Source: Paenibacillus riograndensis SBR5 (GTDB lineage: Bacteria > Bacillota > Bacilli > Paenibacillales > Paenibacillaceae). Taken from it: a stretch of DNA of 64,000 bases. This document shows positions 1 through 9,684 of this stretch, one piece after another; positions within the stretch are counted from its first letter, which is position 1, and the number at the start of each line of letters is the position of its first letter. The translations under genes were made by a program, and so were the position numbers. Where the stretch lies: assembly GCF_000981585.1 (NCBI RefSeq), contig NZ_LN831776.1, forward strand, positions 139,001-203,000, given 5' to 3'. The notes beneath the pieces are model-generated. The model was not told where the DNA came from. It saw nothing but the letters and a program-made list of their open reading frames with translations, and searched no databases.

Positions 1-1532
<1,532 letters not shown>

Positions 1533-1614
1533 AAAAAACTAAAATGCAGATTTCGTTTCGGATTCAGTTTTCAGGAATCAAATTCCTGTATGGATTTACA
1601 TGGCTATATCAATT

Positions 1615-1706
1615 GGAGAGATACCCAAGTGGCTATAAGGGGACCCTCTGCTAAGGGGTTAGACTGCGTAAGCGGTGCGAGGGTTCGAATCCCTCTCTCT
1701 CCGCCA
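1615..1706 (+). tRNA. tRNA-Ser(GCT), CCA encoded
   Basis: A 92-nt class II tRNA with a long variable arm. The acceptor ggagaga pairs with tctctcc, the anticodon loop ctgctaa gives GCT, the T loop is ttcgaat and CCA is encoded. It is the first of eight tRNAs read with the rRNA. Confidence 0.95.
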
Positions 1707-1733
1707 TCTTAAATCCATTAATTATGTTATTGT

Positions 1734-1810
1734 GGCGGCGTAGCTCAGCTGGCTAGAGCGTACGGTTCATACCCGTGAGGTCGGGGGTTCGATCCCCTCT
1801 GCCGCTACCA
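1734..1810 (+). tRNA. tRNA-Met(CAT), elongator type
   Basis: 77 nt with anticodon CAT. The acceptor ggcggcg pairs with tgccgct using G-U pairs at both ends, so the first base pair is not the C-A mismatch of an initiator. The anticodon stem lacks the three G-C pairs of initiator tRNA. CCA is encoded. Confidence 0.93.
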
Positions 1811-1819
1811 TACATACCT

Positions 1820-1895
1820 GGAGGCTTAGCTCAGCTGGGAGAGCATCTGCCTTACAAGCAGAGGGTCGGGGGTTCGAACCCCTCAGCCTCCACCA
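1820..1895 (+). tRNA. tRNA-Val(TAC)
   Basis: 76 nt. The acceptor ggaggct pairs with agcctcc, the anticodon loop cttacaa gives TAC, and CCA is encoded. It lies 9 bases after tRNA-Met. Confidence 0.95.
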
Positions 1896-1926
1896 TCTTT
1901 ATGTTTTAATTTTACCTTTACACCGT

Positions 1927-2002
<76 letters not shown>

Positions 2003-2017
2003 TTTTATTACAAATGC

Positions 2018-2095
2018 GGAACCGTGGTGTAGTTGGCCTAACATGCCTGCCTGTCACGCAGGAGATCGCGGGTTCGAATCCCGTCGGTTCCGCCA
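2018..2095 (+). tRNA. tRNA-Asp(GTC)
   Basis: 78 nt. The acceptor ggaaccg pairs with cggttcc, the anticodon loop ctgtcac gives GTC, and CCA is encoded. Confidence 0.95.
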
Positions 2096-2121
2096 TTTTT
2101 GTTTTTAATGGTTTGTTTTAT

Positions 2122-2197
2122 GGCTCGGTAGCTCAGTCGGTAGAGCAAAGGACTGAAAATCCTTGTGTCGGCGGTTCGATTCCGTCCCGCGCCACCA
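2122..2197 (+). tRNA. tRNA-Phe(GAA) with an acceptor-stem mismatch
   Basis: 76 nt with anticodon GAA (loop ctgaaaa) and encoded CCA. The 5' acceptor strand is ggctcgg and the 3' strand is ccgcgcc, so the fourth pair is T-C, a mismatch; the other six pairs are Watson-Crick. The rest of the cloverleaf is normal, so I call it a gene rather than a pseudogene. Confidence 0.9.
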
Positions 2198-2203
2198 TAT
2201 TAC

Positions 2204-2289
2204 GGAGGCTTAGCGAAGTGGCCAAACGCATCAGACTGTAAATCTGCTCACGTACGTGTTCGGTGGTTCGAATCCATCAGCCTCCACCA
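2204..2289 (+). tRNA. tRNA-Tyr(GTA)
   Basis: 86-nt class II tRNA. The acceptor ggaggct pairs with agcctcc, the anticodon loop ctgtaaa gives GTA, the variable arm is long and CCA is encoded. Confidence 0.95.
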
Positions 2290-2296
2290 TTTTTAT

Positions 2297-2369
2297 GAGC
2301 CATTAGCTCAGTTGGTAGAGCACCTGACTTTTAATCAGGGTGTCGAAGGTTCGAGTCCTTCATGGCTCA
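2297..2369 (+). tRNA. tRNA-Lys(TTT), CCA not encoded
   Basis: 73 nt. The acceptor gagccat pairs with atggctc, the discriminator base is A and the anticodon loop cttttaa gives TTT. The next bases are TT, so CCA must be added after transcription, unlike the seven upstream tRNAs. It is the last tRNA before the terminator. Confidence 0.94.
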
Positions 2370-2381
2370 TTCCAATCGAAA

Positions 2382-2410
2382 GTCATCACCATTCGGTGAT
2401 GGCTTTTTTG
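2382..2410 (+). terminator. terminator of the rRNA-tRNA operon
   Basis: A 9-bp stem gtcatcacc / ggtgatggc with an attc loop is followed by six T. It closes the tRNA cluster. The group II intron begins about 18 bases after the stem. Confidence 0.85.
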
Positions 2411-2421
2411 TTGTTTAGGGC

Positions 2422-4351
2422 GTGCCCAGAAAGCACGTATCTTCTAGCCGGTGAAAGTCCGGTCACGGGAGGGGCCAAGCCCCCGTGTAGCTGGGATGCC
2501 TGCGTACGGCGAAATCTGTGCGTAGAAGCGCATCGACAAAAGTCCGGTCAGAGACAGGGCGAGCAACCTGCTAGGCCGTAACATGAAGTGAATCCTGCCG
2601 CGTCGTCACAAAGGCCCCGCAAGGGGGGAGAGAGGAAGTCGAGCCTCGCCTATACGGGTGAAGACCACGGAAGCTGCAGAGAACTTGGAACGGCAGTGAA
2701 GAATCCTCCGGCGTATGGGGATCGGCATGGAAGGAAAGAAGACGCAGTGAACTGGGGAGACCCTCCCCCACACGGGAGGAATTTTTTTTTTAGAAACCCG
2801 TAAAGAGACGCTCTATAAGTCCAAAAGATGAAATGAACCGTCTGTGGGAAGGGAGTCCGAGGGGCTCATAATACCGAAGAACCTAAGGACAACATAACCT
2901 TAGGGAGGGAAGGAGCCCTGCTTTGTTTATGCTTTTGGAGGAGGTACGAGTGAGTGAATGCCAAAGGGCTAACGACACCAAAGGAAAAAGTTCAAGAACT
3001 CCAAGAAAAGCTAGGTCATGCGGCCAAGGAGAACAAGAAGCGTAAATTTCATGCGCTGTATGACAAGGTCTACCGCCCGGATGTGCTGTGTGAAGCCTGG
3101 AAACGGGTGAAAGCGAATAAGGGAGCAGCAGGAGTAGATGCCGTGACGCTCGCAGACATCGAGGAACGAGGAGAAACGAACTTCCTTAAGACCTGTGAGC
3201 GAGAATTGAAAGAAGGCAGCTACCATCCGCAGCCTGTGCGGCGGCACTATATCCCAAAGAAAGACGGGAAGCCAAGGCCGCTGGGCATACCCACCGTGCG
3301 CGACCGAGTCATACAGATGGCAACCAAACTCGTGATTGAGCCCATCTTCGAAGCAGACTTCGAAGAAGTATCCTTCGGATTTCGCCCGAAGCGAAGTGCG
3401 AAAGGAGCGCTGGAACGAATCCGGAAAGCCTGCAACCGCAAAGGAAATTGGGTAGTCGACGTCGATATCCAAGGTTACTTCGACAACATTAATCAAGAGA
3501 AGCTCATGAAACTGGTACAGATGCGTATCAATGACAGGAGAATCTTGAAGTTAATACGGAAATGGCTTCAGGCGGGAGTTATGGAAGAAGGAAACGTGAG
3601 GCGTTCCGATTTAGGGACACCACAAGGTGGCGTCATCTCACCGCTGTTGGCGAATATCTACTTGAACTACTTTGACCGGCTATGGGAGAAACACGGAAGT
3701 GGATTGGGGGAACTGACCAGGTATGCAGACGATTTCGTCGTAGTCTGTAAAACGAAAAAGGACGCCGAACATGCCTATGAGCTCATAAGCAGAATCATGG
3801 AACGTCTGGAGTTAACTCTACATCCGACCAAAACCCGCATTGTAGGCCTGTGGACAGGAGACGAAGGATTCGACTTTTTAGGAATGCACCATCGAAAAAC
3901 GAAAGCAGAAACTTCCCAAGGGAAGGTATATTACACCACACAGCAATGGCTAACGAAAAAGGCAGAGGAGCGCATCCGAGGCGTGGTCAAAGAAAGATTA
4001 GCCCCTCCGAGCATGCGCTCAAGAACGTTGGCGGAACAGGTGGAATGGCTCAATCCAAAGATTCAAGGATGGAGAAATTATTACTACACGAACTACAGCC
4101 AAAAGAGATTAGCGAAACTGGATTGGTATATTTTGCAAAGATTAACCCGGTGGTACGCGAAGAAGAGACAACGCGGGAGATGGATGAGGTCCAGGTCAGA
4201 AGTTAAATATTTGACCATCCAATATGGACTAAAAACGCTATTGTAATCTGCATGCCCATGAATGACGAACATCGGAAAGCCGTATGAGGGAAAACCTCAC
4301 GTACGGTTTGATGAGGAGGGGCTGGGTTGCACCAGCCCTTTACTCTGAAAT
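2422..4351 (+). mobile_element. group II intron encoding its own maturase
   Basis: A self-splicing retroelement. The 5' end is placed at gtgcccag, a GTGYG-like start, followed by a structured leader of about 530 bases. Domain IV carries the reverse transcriptase. Domain V is a 34-nt hairpin near 4276-4309 (arms gccgtatgagg and cctcacgtacgg around a GAAA-type loop). Domain VI follows as a hairpin near 4310-4346. The 3' end is estimated from domain VI and could be up to 8 bases off. It lies directly behind a Rho-independent terminator, the usual target of group IIC introns, and its protein lacks the endonuclease domain as group IIC proteins do. The class is inferred. Confidence 0.85.
2954..4246 (+). 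CDS. ltrA: group II intron reverse transcriptase/maturase
   Basis: Intron-encoded protein that helps its intron splice and copies it into new DNA sites. The 430-residue chain has an N-terminal RT-0-like stretch, RT blocks including GIPTVRDRV and the catalytic YADD (RYADDFVVV, about residues 257-265), and a C-terminal maturase (X) region with the [13 protein letters not shown] motif. It ends soon after the maturase region, so there is no HNH endonuclease domain. The GTG start at 2954 has a GGAGGAGG site 9-16 bases upstream. The frame is intact with no visible frameshift, so the intron may still be mobile. Confidence 0.93.
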   Translation: MNAKGLTTPKEKVQELQEKLGHAAKENKKRKFHALYDKVYRPDVLCEAWKRVKANKGAAGVDAVTLADIEERGETNFLKTCERELKEGSYHPQPVRRHYIPKKDGKPRPLGIPTVRDRVIQMATKLVIEPIFEADFEEVSFGFRPKRSAKGALERIRKACNRKGNWVVDVDIQGYFDNINQEKLMKLVQMRINDRRILKLIRKWLQAGVMEEGNVRRSDLGTPQGGVISPLLANIYLNYFDRLWEKHGSGLGELTRYADDFVVVCKTKKDAEHAYELISRIMERLELTLHPTKTRIVGLWTGDEGFDFLGMHHRKTKAETSQGKVYYTTQQWLTKKAEERIRGVVKERLAPPSMRSRTLAEQVEWLNPKIQGWRNYYYTNYSQKRLAKLDWYILQRLTRWYAKKRQRGRWMRSRSEVKYLTIQYGLKTLL

Positions 4352-4400
4352 TATGCAATGCAAAAAAATGTGGATAACTCCGATGAAAAAGGTAGGAGGG

Positions 4401-5684
4401 ATGAACGTGAAGAACCAGGAGACGTGGAAGAAACGAGGAATCATCCGGCAGATTCTAAAAGATCACTTTCATGGATTCATGGAAATGCACGGACATCACT
4501 TGCCCAAAGGACTTCATAGCAGCATCACGGAAACCGTGAATAAAGCGATACGCTGTGGCACACGGGATATGGGCTATGCCAGATATGAGTGCAAGGGATG
4601 CACGAAGGGAGCACCGGAGCCCGTGTTTATTTGCTTTACCTGTAAAAGCCGCTTTTGTCATGGATGTGGGAAGAAATATACGGATGAATGGGCGGAAAAG
4701 CAGCAAGAGCGAATCCTAAATGTACCTCATCGTCACATGGTATTTACGGTGCCGCAAGAATTGCGCAAGGTATTTTTTCAAGACCGACACAAGTTAAATG
4801 AACTGAGTAAGCAAGTGGCCAAGGTCATTCAATATTATTACCGGCGGAAAAACAAGAGCAAGAAATATGAAGTCGGTGTCATTACAGTGATTCATACGTT
4901 TGGAAGAGATTTAAAATTCAACCCACATATCCATACATTAATCACAGAAGGTGCGCTAGAGCAGAACAAGGAGTGGAAAAAGGTAGAGTATATCTCCTAT
5001 GAGTACTTGCGGAAAGCGTGGCAGAAGCTACTTCTGGATTTAATGATGAAATGGTATCCGAAGGAAGAATGGATAAAGGGACTGGTGAATGAGCTATACC
5101 AGCGTTATCCGCAGGGGTTCTACGTAAATGCGGAGCAGCGGATGAAAGATGCCCGGGGAGCCGCGAAATATATAGGGCGTTACTTAGCGCGCCCGGCGAT
5201 TGCAGAGTACCGTGTAGTCAGCTATGACTACCACAAGGTACACTACTGGTACAAGGATCACCGAACAGGGAAACGGGTGGACGTCGTGTCGCCAGTAATG
5301 AAATTTATCTATGATTTGGTCCAGCACATCCCCCCGAAGCATTTCCGGATGGTGGGCCGCTATGGTCTATATAGCAGAGGAAAAAACAAAGAGTCGCAGA
5401 AGGTGATTAATCTGTGGCGGTTCATGGTACATAAACAAATCGAAATGACGTTTCCTGCGGAAGAACGAAAGAAAAAAAGTTACCGCCAGCGGATGTTGGA
5501 AAGCTACGGGCGAGACCCGATGCGCTGTCCATGCTGCAAGCACCGGATGTTGCTTGTGGTGATTTGGCATGCAGAATATGGGCGAATTTATTATTATGAC
5601 GAGGAGCGAGAATACGCAAACCAAAAGAAATGGGGGATGAGAAAAGGTGGGAAAAGTACGAGGACAAAAGAACGAACAGGATAA
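4401..5684 (+). CDS. IS91-family (Y2 HUH) transposase
   Basis: Rolling-circle transposase that nicks one strand through a tyrosine pair. From ATG 4401 it is 427 residues. An N-terminal zinc-binding region has CKGC and CKSRFCHGCG pairs (about residues 64-94). The HUH metal motif NPHIHTL lies near residue 174, and the two-tyrosine motif YIGRY lies near 257-261. A second CPCC-type zinc pair sits near the C-terminus. AGGAGG ends one base before ATG 4401, so in-frame GTG 4407 is a better spaced start. The coding frame is open further upstream into the intron tail, but no ribosome binding site supports that. All key residues are present, so it may be active. Confidence 0.88.
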   Translation: MNVKNQETWKKRGIIRQILKDHFHGFMEMHGHHLPKGLHSSITETVNKAIRCGTRDMGYARYECKGCTKGAPEPVFICFTCKSRFCHGCGKKYTDEWAEKQQERILNVPHRHMVFTVPQELRKVFFQDRHKLNELSKQVAKVIQYYYRRKNKSKKYEVGVITVIHTFGRDLKFNPHIHTLITEGALEQNKEWKKVEYISYEYLRKAWQKLLLDLMMKWYPKEEWIKGLVNELYQRYPQGFYVNAEQRMKDARGAAKYIGRYLARPAIAEYRVVSYDYHKVHYWYKDHRTGKRVDVVSPVMKFIYDLVQHIPPKHFRMVGRYGLYSRGKNKESQKVINLWRFMVHKQIEMTFPAEERKKKSYRQRMLESYGRDPMRCPCCKHRMLLVVIWHAEYGRIYYYDEEREYANQKKWGMRKGGKSTRTKERTG

Positions 5685-5895
5685 CCCGAGCGAATGGGAT
5701 TTGTGGGAGCCATGGGAGGAAGAACCTGAGGTATGGATTGATTATGTCTGCGTAGAATGTGGGATGGTAGATCCTGTCCCTGAATTTATAGTGGCAGAGT
5801 GTTCGTATGAACTTGAAGCTGGAGCATCCCCGGAGTTCTTCTGTCCGGTTTGTAATGGAACCTTGGTGAGAAAAGAAGAGCCAGCGGACAAATGA
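5647..5895 (+). CDS. small zinc-ribbon protein, passenger of the IS91-like element
   Basis: An 82-residue acidic protein from GTG 5647, overlapping the end of the transposase gene by 38 bases, which suggests translational coupling. Two cysteine pairs, CVEC (near residue 35) and CPVC (near 70), are spaced as in a zinc ribbon. I do not recognise a named family. The overlap and shared strand suggest that it belongs to the mobile element. It could assist the transposase, but that is inference. Confidence 0.6.
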   Translation: MGKVRGQKNEQDNPSEWDLWEPWEEEPEVWIDYVCVECGMVDPVPEFIVAECSYELEAGASPEFFCPVCNGTLVRKEEPADK

Positions 5896-5935
5896 CCGTT
5901 GGCTAGAAGGTTATTCACCCGCCAGGGTGATTTTG
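5880..5935 (+). terminator. paired hairpins at the end of the IS91-like element
   Basis: Two hairpins lie in tandem: gccagcgg / ccgttggc (5880-5903) across the stop codon of the zinc-ribbon gene, and tcaccc / gggtga (5915-5930) followed by TTTTGTTCTTTT. The second resembles a Rho-independent terminator. IS91-type ends carry subterminal hairpins, so this may also mark the end of the element. Confidence 0.5.
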
Positions 5936-6066
5936 TTCTTTTATAGAAATTATATGTTCATCCGAGTGAAGTTTGCCAGCCAAGCTGCGCTAACCCTAAT
6001 AGTGTCTAAGGCGCATCTTGTTGAAAAATGTGATAAAATAGGCGAAAAGAGCAAAAGTGGTGGAGT

Positions 6067-7170
6067 ATGGTGACGATGGATAGTGAGGTTTTGCGTCAAA
6101 AATTGGAGCAGCTCACCGGAAAGAGAACCGGAATCAAACAGCTTGGGAGGCAGCATTCGGCTTCCCTTTTTGGTATGGGTGCGGAAGATCAGGATCAGCC
6201 TGTGGTGCATGAGGGACGTTTATGGGTGCCTTTGTATGAGAATGATGGACGGGTAACAGCAATTTGGCTGGAGCTGGATGGGCTGACTCCAATGGAGGTG
6301 CAGCTGGTTAACTATGCGGCAAGAAATTTCGCAATCGCTCTTAAGGCAACGGGCCTGAAGGAAGAAGGGGAAATTGAGGCCCGCCAGCTCAGCGGGTGGT
6401 TGAATGCCCAATTGGAGCAGGAAAAGAATGAGGCGGAAATCCCTGACGAAATGACTTTGAAGGGACGGCTGGTTGGAGAGATGATCCCTTTCCTGCTGGT
6501 CAGCGAAAATGTTCATAATCCGCAGGTCACCTACCGTTCTCTGATGAAGCTGCTGCGCAGTTATTTCGAGAATGAAATTCTGCTTATCCCCCTGCAGGAG
6601 AAGGAATGGTTAATTTTAGCCCGTAAGGAACTGCTCACCGGCGGGGATGATAAGGAAGACGAGGAAGAGAGTGCTGATGACCTGCTGGCGCAGACCTGTA
6701 TGGGACTGCATGAGCTGATTGCCAGCGAGTGGGTTGGGGTTTTCCATCTGGCGGTAGCACCTGCCATTATTCCAGTGAAAGGGTTAACCGGAGCGGTAGC
6801 CTTGTTGCGCGAAACCATTATATTGGGCCGGATTTTTCAGGTTGGGGACTACATTCACCTGCCATGGGAGCTTCATATGGAGCGGCTGGTTAACAGCATT
6901 CCCGATGAGCGCCGCAGGCAACTGCTTGGTCAGATCGGGGACTATTCCCCTGTGCTCGCGGACAAGGAAATGCTGCTTACTTTGGAGACTTTTTTTGAGA
7001 TGGACTGCAATGTCAGTGAAACAGCCAAAAAGCTCTATATCCACCGGAATACCCTGCTGTACAGGCTGGACAAGATCAAACAGGAGACCGGAGCGGATGT
7101 CCGGAGCTTTGGAGATGCGGCTATTGTGAAGTTAGCCATGTTATTGTATAAAGTGACGAAAAGAAAATAG
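6067..7170 (+). CDS. PucR/CdaR-type transcriptional regulator
   Basis: A 367-residue putative DNA-binding regulator. The C-terminal part (about residues 310-360) has the PucR-type helix-turn-helix with the telltale IHRNTLLYRLDKI. The N-terminal 250 residues have no ligand domain I can name; an acidic stretch lies near residues 200-210. ATG 6067 follows GGTGGAG very closely, so GTG 6070 or ATG 6076 are also possible starts. It is read alone toward the sugar ABC ATPase gene. A link to sugar uptake is suggested only by this neighbour. Confidence 0.82.
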   Translation: MVTMDSEVLRQKLEQLTGKRTGIKQLGRQHSASLFGMGAEDQDQPVVHEGRLWVPLYENDGRVTAIWLELDGLTPMEVQLVNYAARNFAIALKATGLKEEGEIEARQLSGWLNAQLEQEKNEAEIPDEMTLKGRLVGEMIPFLLVSENVHNPQVTYRSLMKLLRSYFENEILLIPLQEKEWLILARKELLTGGDDKEDEEESADDLLAQTCMGLHELIASEWVGVFHLAVAPAIIPVKGLTGAVALLRETIILGRIFQVGDYIHLPWELHMERLVNSIPDERRRQLLGQIGDYSPVLADKEMLLTLETFFEMDCNVSETAKKLYIHRNTLLYRLDKIKQETGADVRSFGDAAIVKLAMLLYKVTKRK

Positions 7171-7176
7171 GTTTTT

Positions 7177-7190
7177 TGTGAACGTTACAA
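7177..7190 (+). promoter_or_regulatory. possible cre site upstream of the sugar ABC ATPase gene
   Basis: TGTGAACGTTACAA matches 12 of 14 positions of the CcpA-binding consensus TGWAARCGYTWNCW and lies 90 bases before the ATPase start. Mismatches are at positions 4 and 13. The site is weak but fits carbon control of a sugar importer. Confidence 0.35.
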
Positions 7191-7279
7191 ATAGCCAGCG
7201 CGGCATGTCTGGAGTAAGATAAATATACAAGAAAGCGATTTATTTTTTAATCCAATAATTGACTCGAGGGGGAAATACA

Positions 7280-8401
7280 ATGGCAGGCGTTCGTTTAGAG
7301 CATATTTTCAAAAAATACCCGGGTTCCGATAAAGCAACAGTAATCGATATCAATCTTGATATTAAAGATAAGGAATTTCTGGTATTGGTCGGACCATCCG
7401 GTTGCGGTAAATCCACAACCCTGCGTATGATTGCCGGTCTGGAAGAAATCTCCGAAGGTAAGATGTACATTGGCGACCGTGTAGTCAATGATGTAGCTCC
7501 TAAAGACCGCGATATCGCGATGGTATTCCAATCCTACGCCTTGTATCCGCACATGAGTGTGTATCAGAACATGGCATTCGGTTTGAAACTGCGTAAAGTG
7601 AAAAAAGAAGAAATCGACAAAAAAGTTCGCGAAGCTGCGAAAATCCTCGATATCGAACATTTGCTTGACCGTAAACCAAAAGCATTGTCCGGTGGTCAAC
7701 GCCAACGTGTCGCTCTGGGCCGCGCGATCGTACGTGATCCGCAAGTCTTCCTGATGGATGAACCTCTCTCCAACTTGGATGCTAAACTTCGTGGTCAGAT
7801 GCGTGCTGAAATCACTAAGCTGGTTAAACGTCTTGAAACCACTTGTATCTATGTAACACATGACCAGACAGAAGCTATGACAATGGGTGACCGTATCGTA
7901 GTTATGTATGATGGTATCATTCAACAAGCTGCTTCTCCTGAAGAGTTGTACAATGAGCCAACAAACCTGTTCGTAGCCGGATTTATCGGTTCCCCTACAA
8001 TGAACTTTATCAATGGTACACTATCTGATGTTGGCGGCGCCGTACGCTTCCGTGCAGAGAACCTTGATGTTGAAGTACCAGGCGGCAAAGCTACACTGCT
8101 GCGCAACAAAGGCTATATCGGCAAAGAAGTAATCATGGGTGTTCGTCCGGAAGATATTCACGAAGAACCAGTATTCCTGGAAGCTTCTCCGAACACGATC
8201 TTCACTTCTCTGGTTGATGTTACTGAAAACCTGGGTCATGAAATGCTCTTGTACTTGAGCGGCCTTGGTGCCGGCACTGTAATCGCCCGTGTAGATGGAC
8301 GTTCCACTACCCGTGAAGGCAGCAAGCCAAAATTGGCGATCGACATGAACAAAATCCACATCTTCGACAAGGAATCCGAACTTAACGTTCTGCTCGGATA
8401 A
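7280..8401 (+). CDS. msmX: sugar ABC transporter ATP-binding protein, MsmX/UgpC type
   Basis: Cytoplasmic ATPase that powers carbohydrate ABC importers. 373 residues from ATG 7280, which has GAGGGGGA upstream; an earlier in-frame TTG lacks support. Walker A GPSGCGKST is at 38-46, the ABC signature LSGGQ at 136-140, Walker B VFLMDEP near 155-161, followed by the switch histidine (THDQ). The C-terminal third is the OB-fold regulatory region of the MalK/UgpC family. No permease or binding-protein genes are adjacent, which fits a shared ATPase serving several importers as MsmX does in Bacillus. The codons look optimised, like those of the glycolytic genes at 45-51 kb. Confidence 0.9.
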   Translation: MAGVRLEHIFKKYPGSDKATVIDINLDIKDKEFLVLVGPSGCGKSTTLRMIAGLEEISEGKMYIGDRVVNDVAPKDRDIAMVFQSYALYPHMSVYQNMAFGLKLRKVKKEEIDKKVREAAKILDIEHLLDRKPKALSGGQRQRVALGRAIVRDPQVFLMDEPLSNLDAKLRGQMRAEITKLVKRLETTCIYVTHDQTEAMTMGDRIVVMYDGIIQQAASPEELYNEPTNLFVAGFIGSPTMNFINGTLSDVGGAVRFRAENLDVEVPGGKATLLRNKGYIGKEVIMGVRPEDIHEEPVFLEASPNTIFTSLVDVTENLGHEMLLYLSGLGAGTVIARVDGRSTTREGSKPKLAIDMNKIHIFDKESELNVLLG

Positions 8402-8422
8402 GATAGCGTAACCGTTTGAAGA

Positions 8423-8448
8423 AAGCCGCCTGAGAAGGCGGCTTTTTT
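8423..8448 (+). terminator. terminator after the sugar ABC ATPase gene
   Basis: The stem aagccgcc / ggcggctt with a short tgaga-type loop is followed by TTTTTT. Confidence 0.88.
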
Positions 8449-8733
8449 AATAAACAGAAGCAGCTATATTTTGGGGGCTTTCTATACAGCGCATGATTTT
8501 GGACGGAAAGCCATGGCCCCACAATGTGGGGCTGTTTATTTTTTGCATACCACGGCTCTTGAGAGCCCTGCTTTTTTGCTGAGTCCGACAGAAGGAACAA
8601 GGCTATTATGATTGCATTCATAGGCGTTATCCATTAAGATAGCAGGAGAATTACCTGCGGCTGGGATAGGAACTGTTATTAACCAAATGCGGGCGAGCGG
8701 TTACCGCCGCTGGTGACGAAAGGACGGACACAC
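8449..8733. other. intergenic region before hprK
   Basis: 285 bases without a credible gene. A GC-rich hairpin gccccaca / tgtggggc (8515-8531) followed by a T-rich stretch could be a second terminator. No clear promoter was found, although the hprK operon promoter should lie here. Confidence 0.5.
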
Positions 8734-9672
8734 ATGGCTAAGAAGGTAAAAGTATCTGAATTGGTGCAGAATTTTCAGTTAGAGGTTGTTTCCGGACATG
8801 AGGGTTTGAAGAGACCGATTACAGTGGATGATTTGAATCGTCCCGGTCTGGAAATGGCTGGTTATTTTGAATATTACCCTGAAGAACGTGTTCAACTGCT
8901 GGGCAAGACCGAGCTGGCTTTTTTCTCCATGCTGCCGGACGAAGAACGTAAAAGCCGGATTCGCGGGATCTGTAATGATAATACACCTTGTATCGTGATT
9001 ACAAGAGCACTTGATGTACCGCAGGAGCTTATTGATATAAGCAACGAAAAAGGATTGCCGGTGCTGCGCAGCTCTATGGCGACTACGATATTTTCCAGCA
9101 GGCTAACCAGCTTTTTGGAAGGCCGTCTGGCGCCTACAGCCACGATTCATGGCGTTCTCTGTGATGTATACGGTGTGGGTATGCTGATTACAGGCAGTAG
9201 CGGCATCGGTAAAAGTGAGACAGCGCTTGAGCTTGTAAAACGGGGGCACCGTCTGATTGCCGATGACGCGGTAGAAATCCGCCAAACCTCGGATAACCAG
9301 CTGCACGGGACGGCTCCGGAGCTTATCCGCCACCTGCTGGAAATCCGCGGTGTCGGTATAATCAATGTAATGACATTGTTTGGCGCAGGGGCGATCCGCA
9401 ATCATAAACGCATTACGCTGGTAGTCAGACTGGAAGCCTGGCAGCAGGACAAGCAATATGACCGGCTCGGACTGGATGAGGAAACGACACGGATTATCGA
9501 TACAGATGTGCCGCTTGTTACGATTCCCGTACGCCCAGGACGTAACCTTGCAGTTATTATCGAAGTGGCGGCAATGAACTATCGTTTGAAGCAGATGGGC
9601 TTCAATGCGGCGTTGCAGTTCACCAATAAGCTTACTGCCACCATATCTGAAGACATGGATGATTTGGACTAG
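8734..9672 (+). CDS. hprK: HPr kinase/phosphorylase
   Basis: Phosphorylates HPr and Crh at Ser46 when glycolytic intermediates are abundant and removes the phosphate otherwise, so it drives CcpA-dependent catabolite repression. The 312 residues match the 310 of the Bacillus subtilis enzyme. His139 lies in the conserved IHGV context, the P-loop GSSGIGKS is at 154-161, ADDAV follows near 177, and the family signature [11 protein letters not shown] is at 202-212. ATG 8734 has AAAGGA 9 bases upstream; an in-frame GTG 21 bases earlier is less likely. It is the first gene of the conserved hprK-lgt-ppaX-yvoF operon, with lgt 12 bases downstream. Confidence 0.96.
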   Translation: MAKKVKVSELVQNFQLEVVSGHEGLKRPITVDDLNRPGLEMAGYFEYYPEERVQLLGKTELAFFSMLPDEERKSRIRGICNDNTPCIVITRALDVPQELIDISNEKGLPVLRSSMATTIFSSRLTSFLEGRLAPTATIHGVLCDVYGVGMLITGSSGIGKSETALELVKRGHRLIADDAVEIRQTSDNQLHGTAPELIRHLLEIRGVGIINVMTLFGAGAIRNHKRITLVVRLEAWQQDKQYDRLGLDEETTRIIDTDVPLVTIPVRPGRNLAVIIEVAAMNYRLKQMGFNAALQFTNKLTATISEDMDDLD

Positions 9673-9684
9673 GAGTGTGAGAGC

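Noticed and set aside
2014..2581. Open frames running through the tRNA cluster and intron leader
   Set aside because: They overlap clear tRNA genes and structured intron RNA and have no protein-like features.
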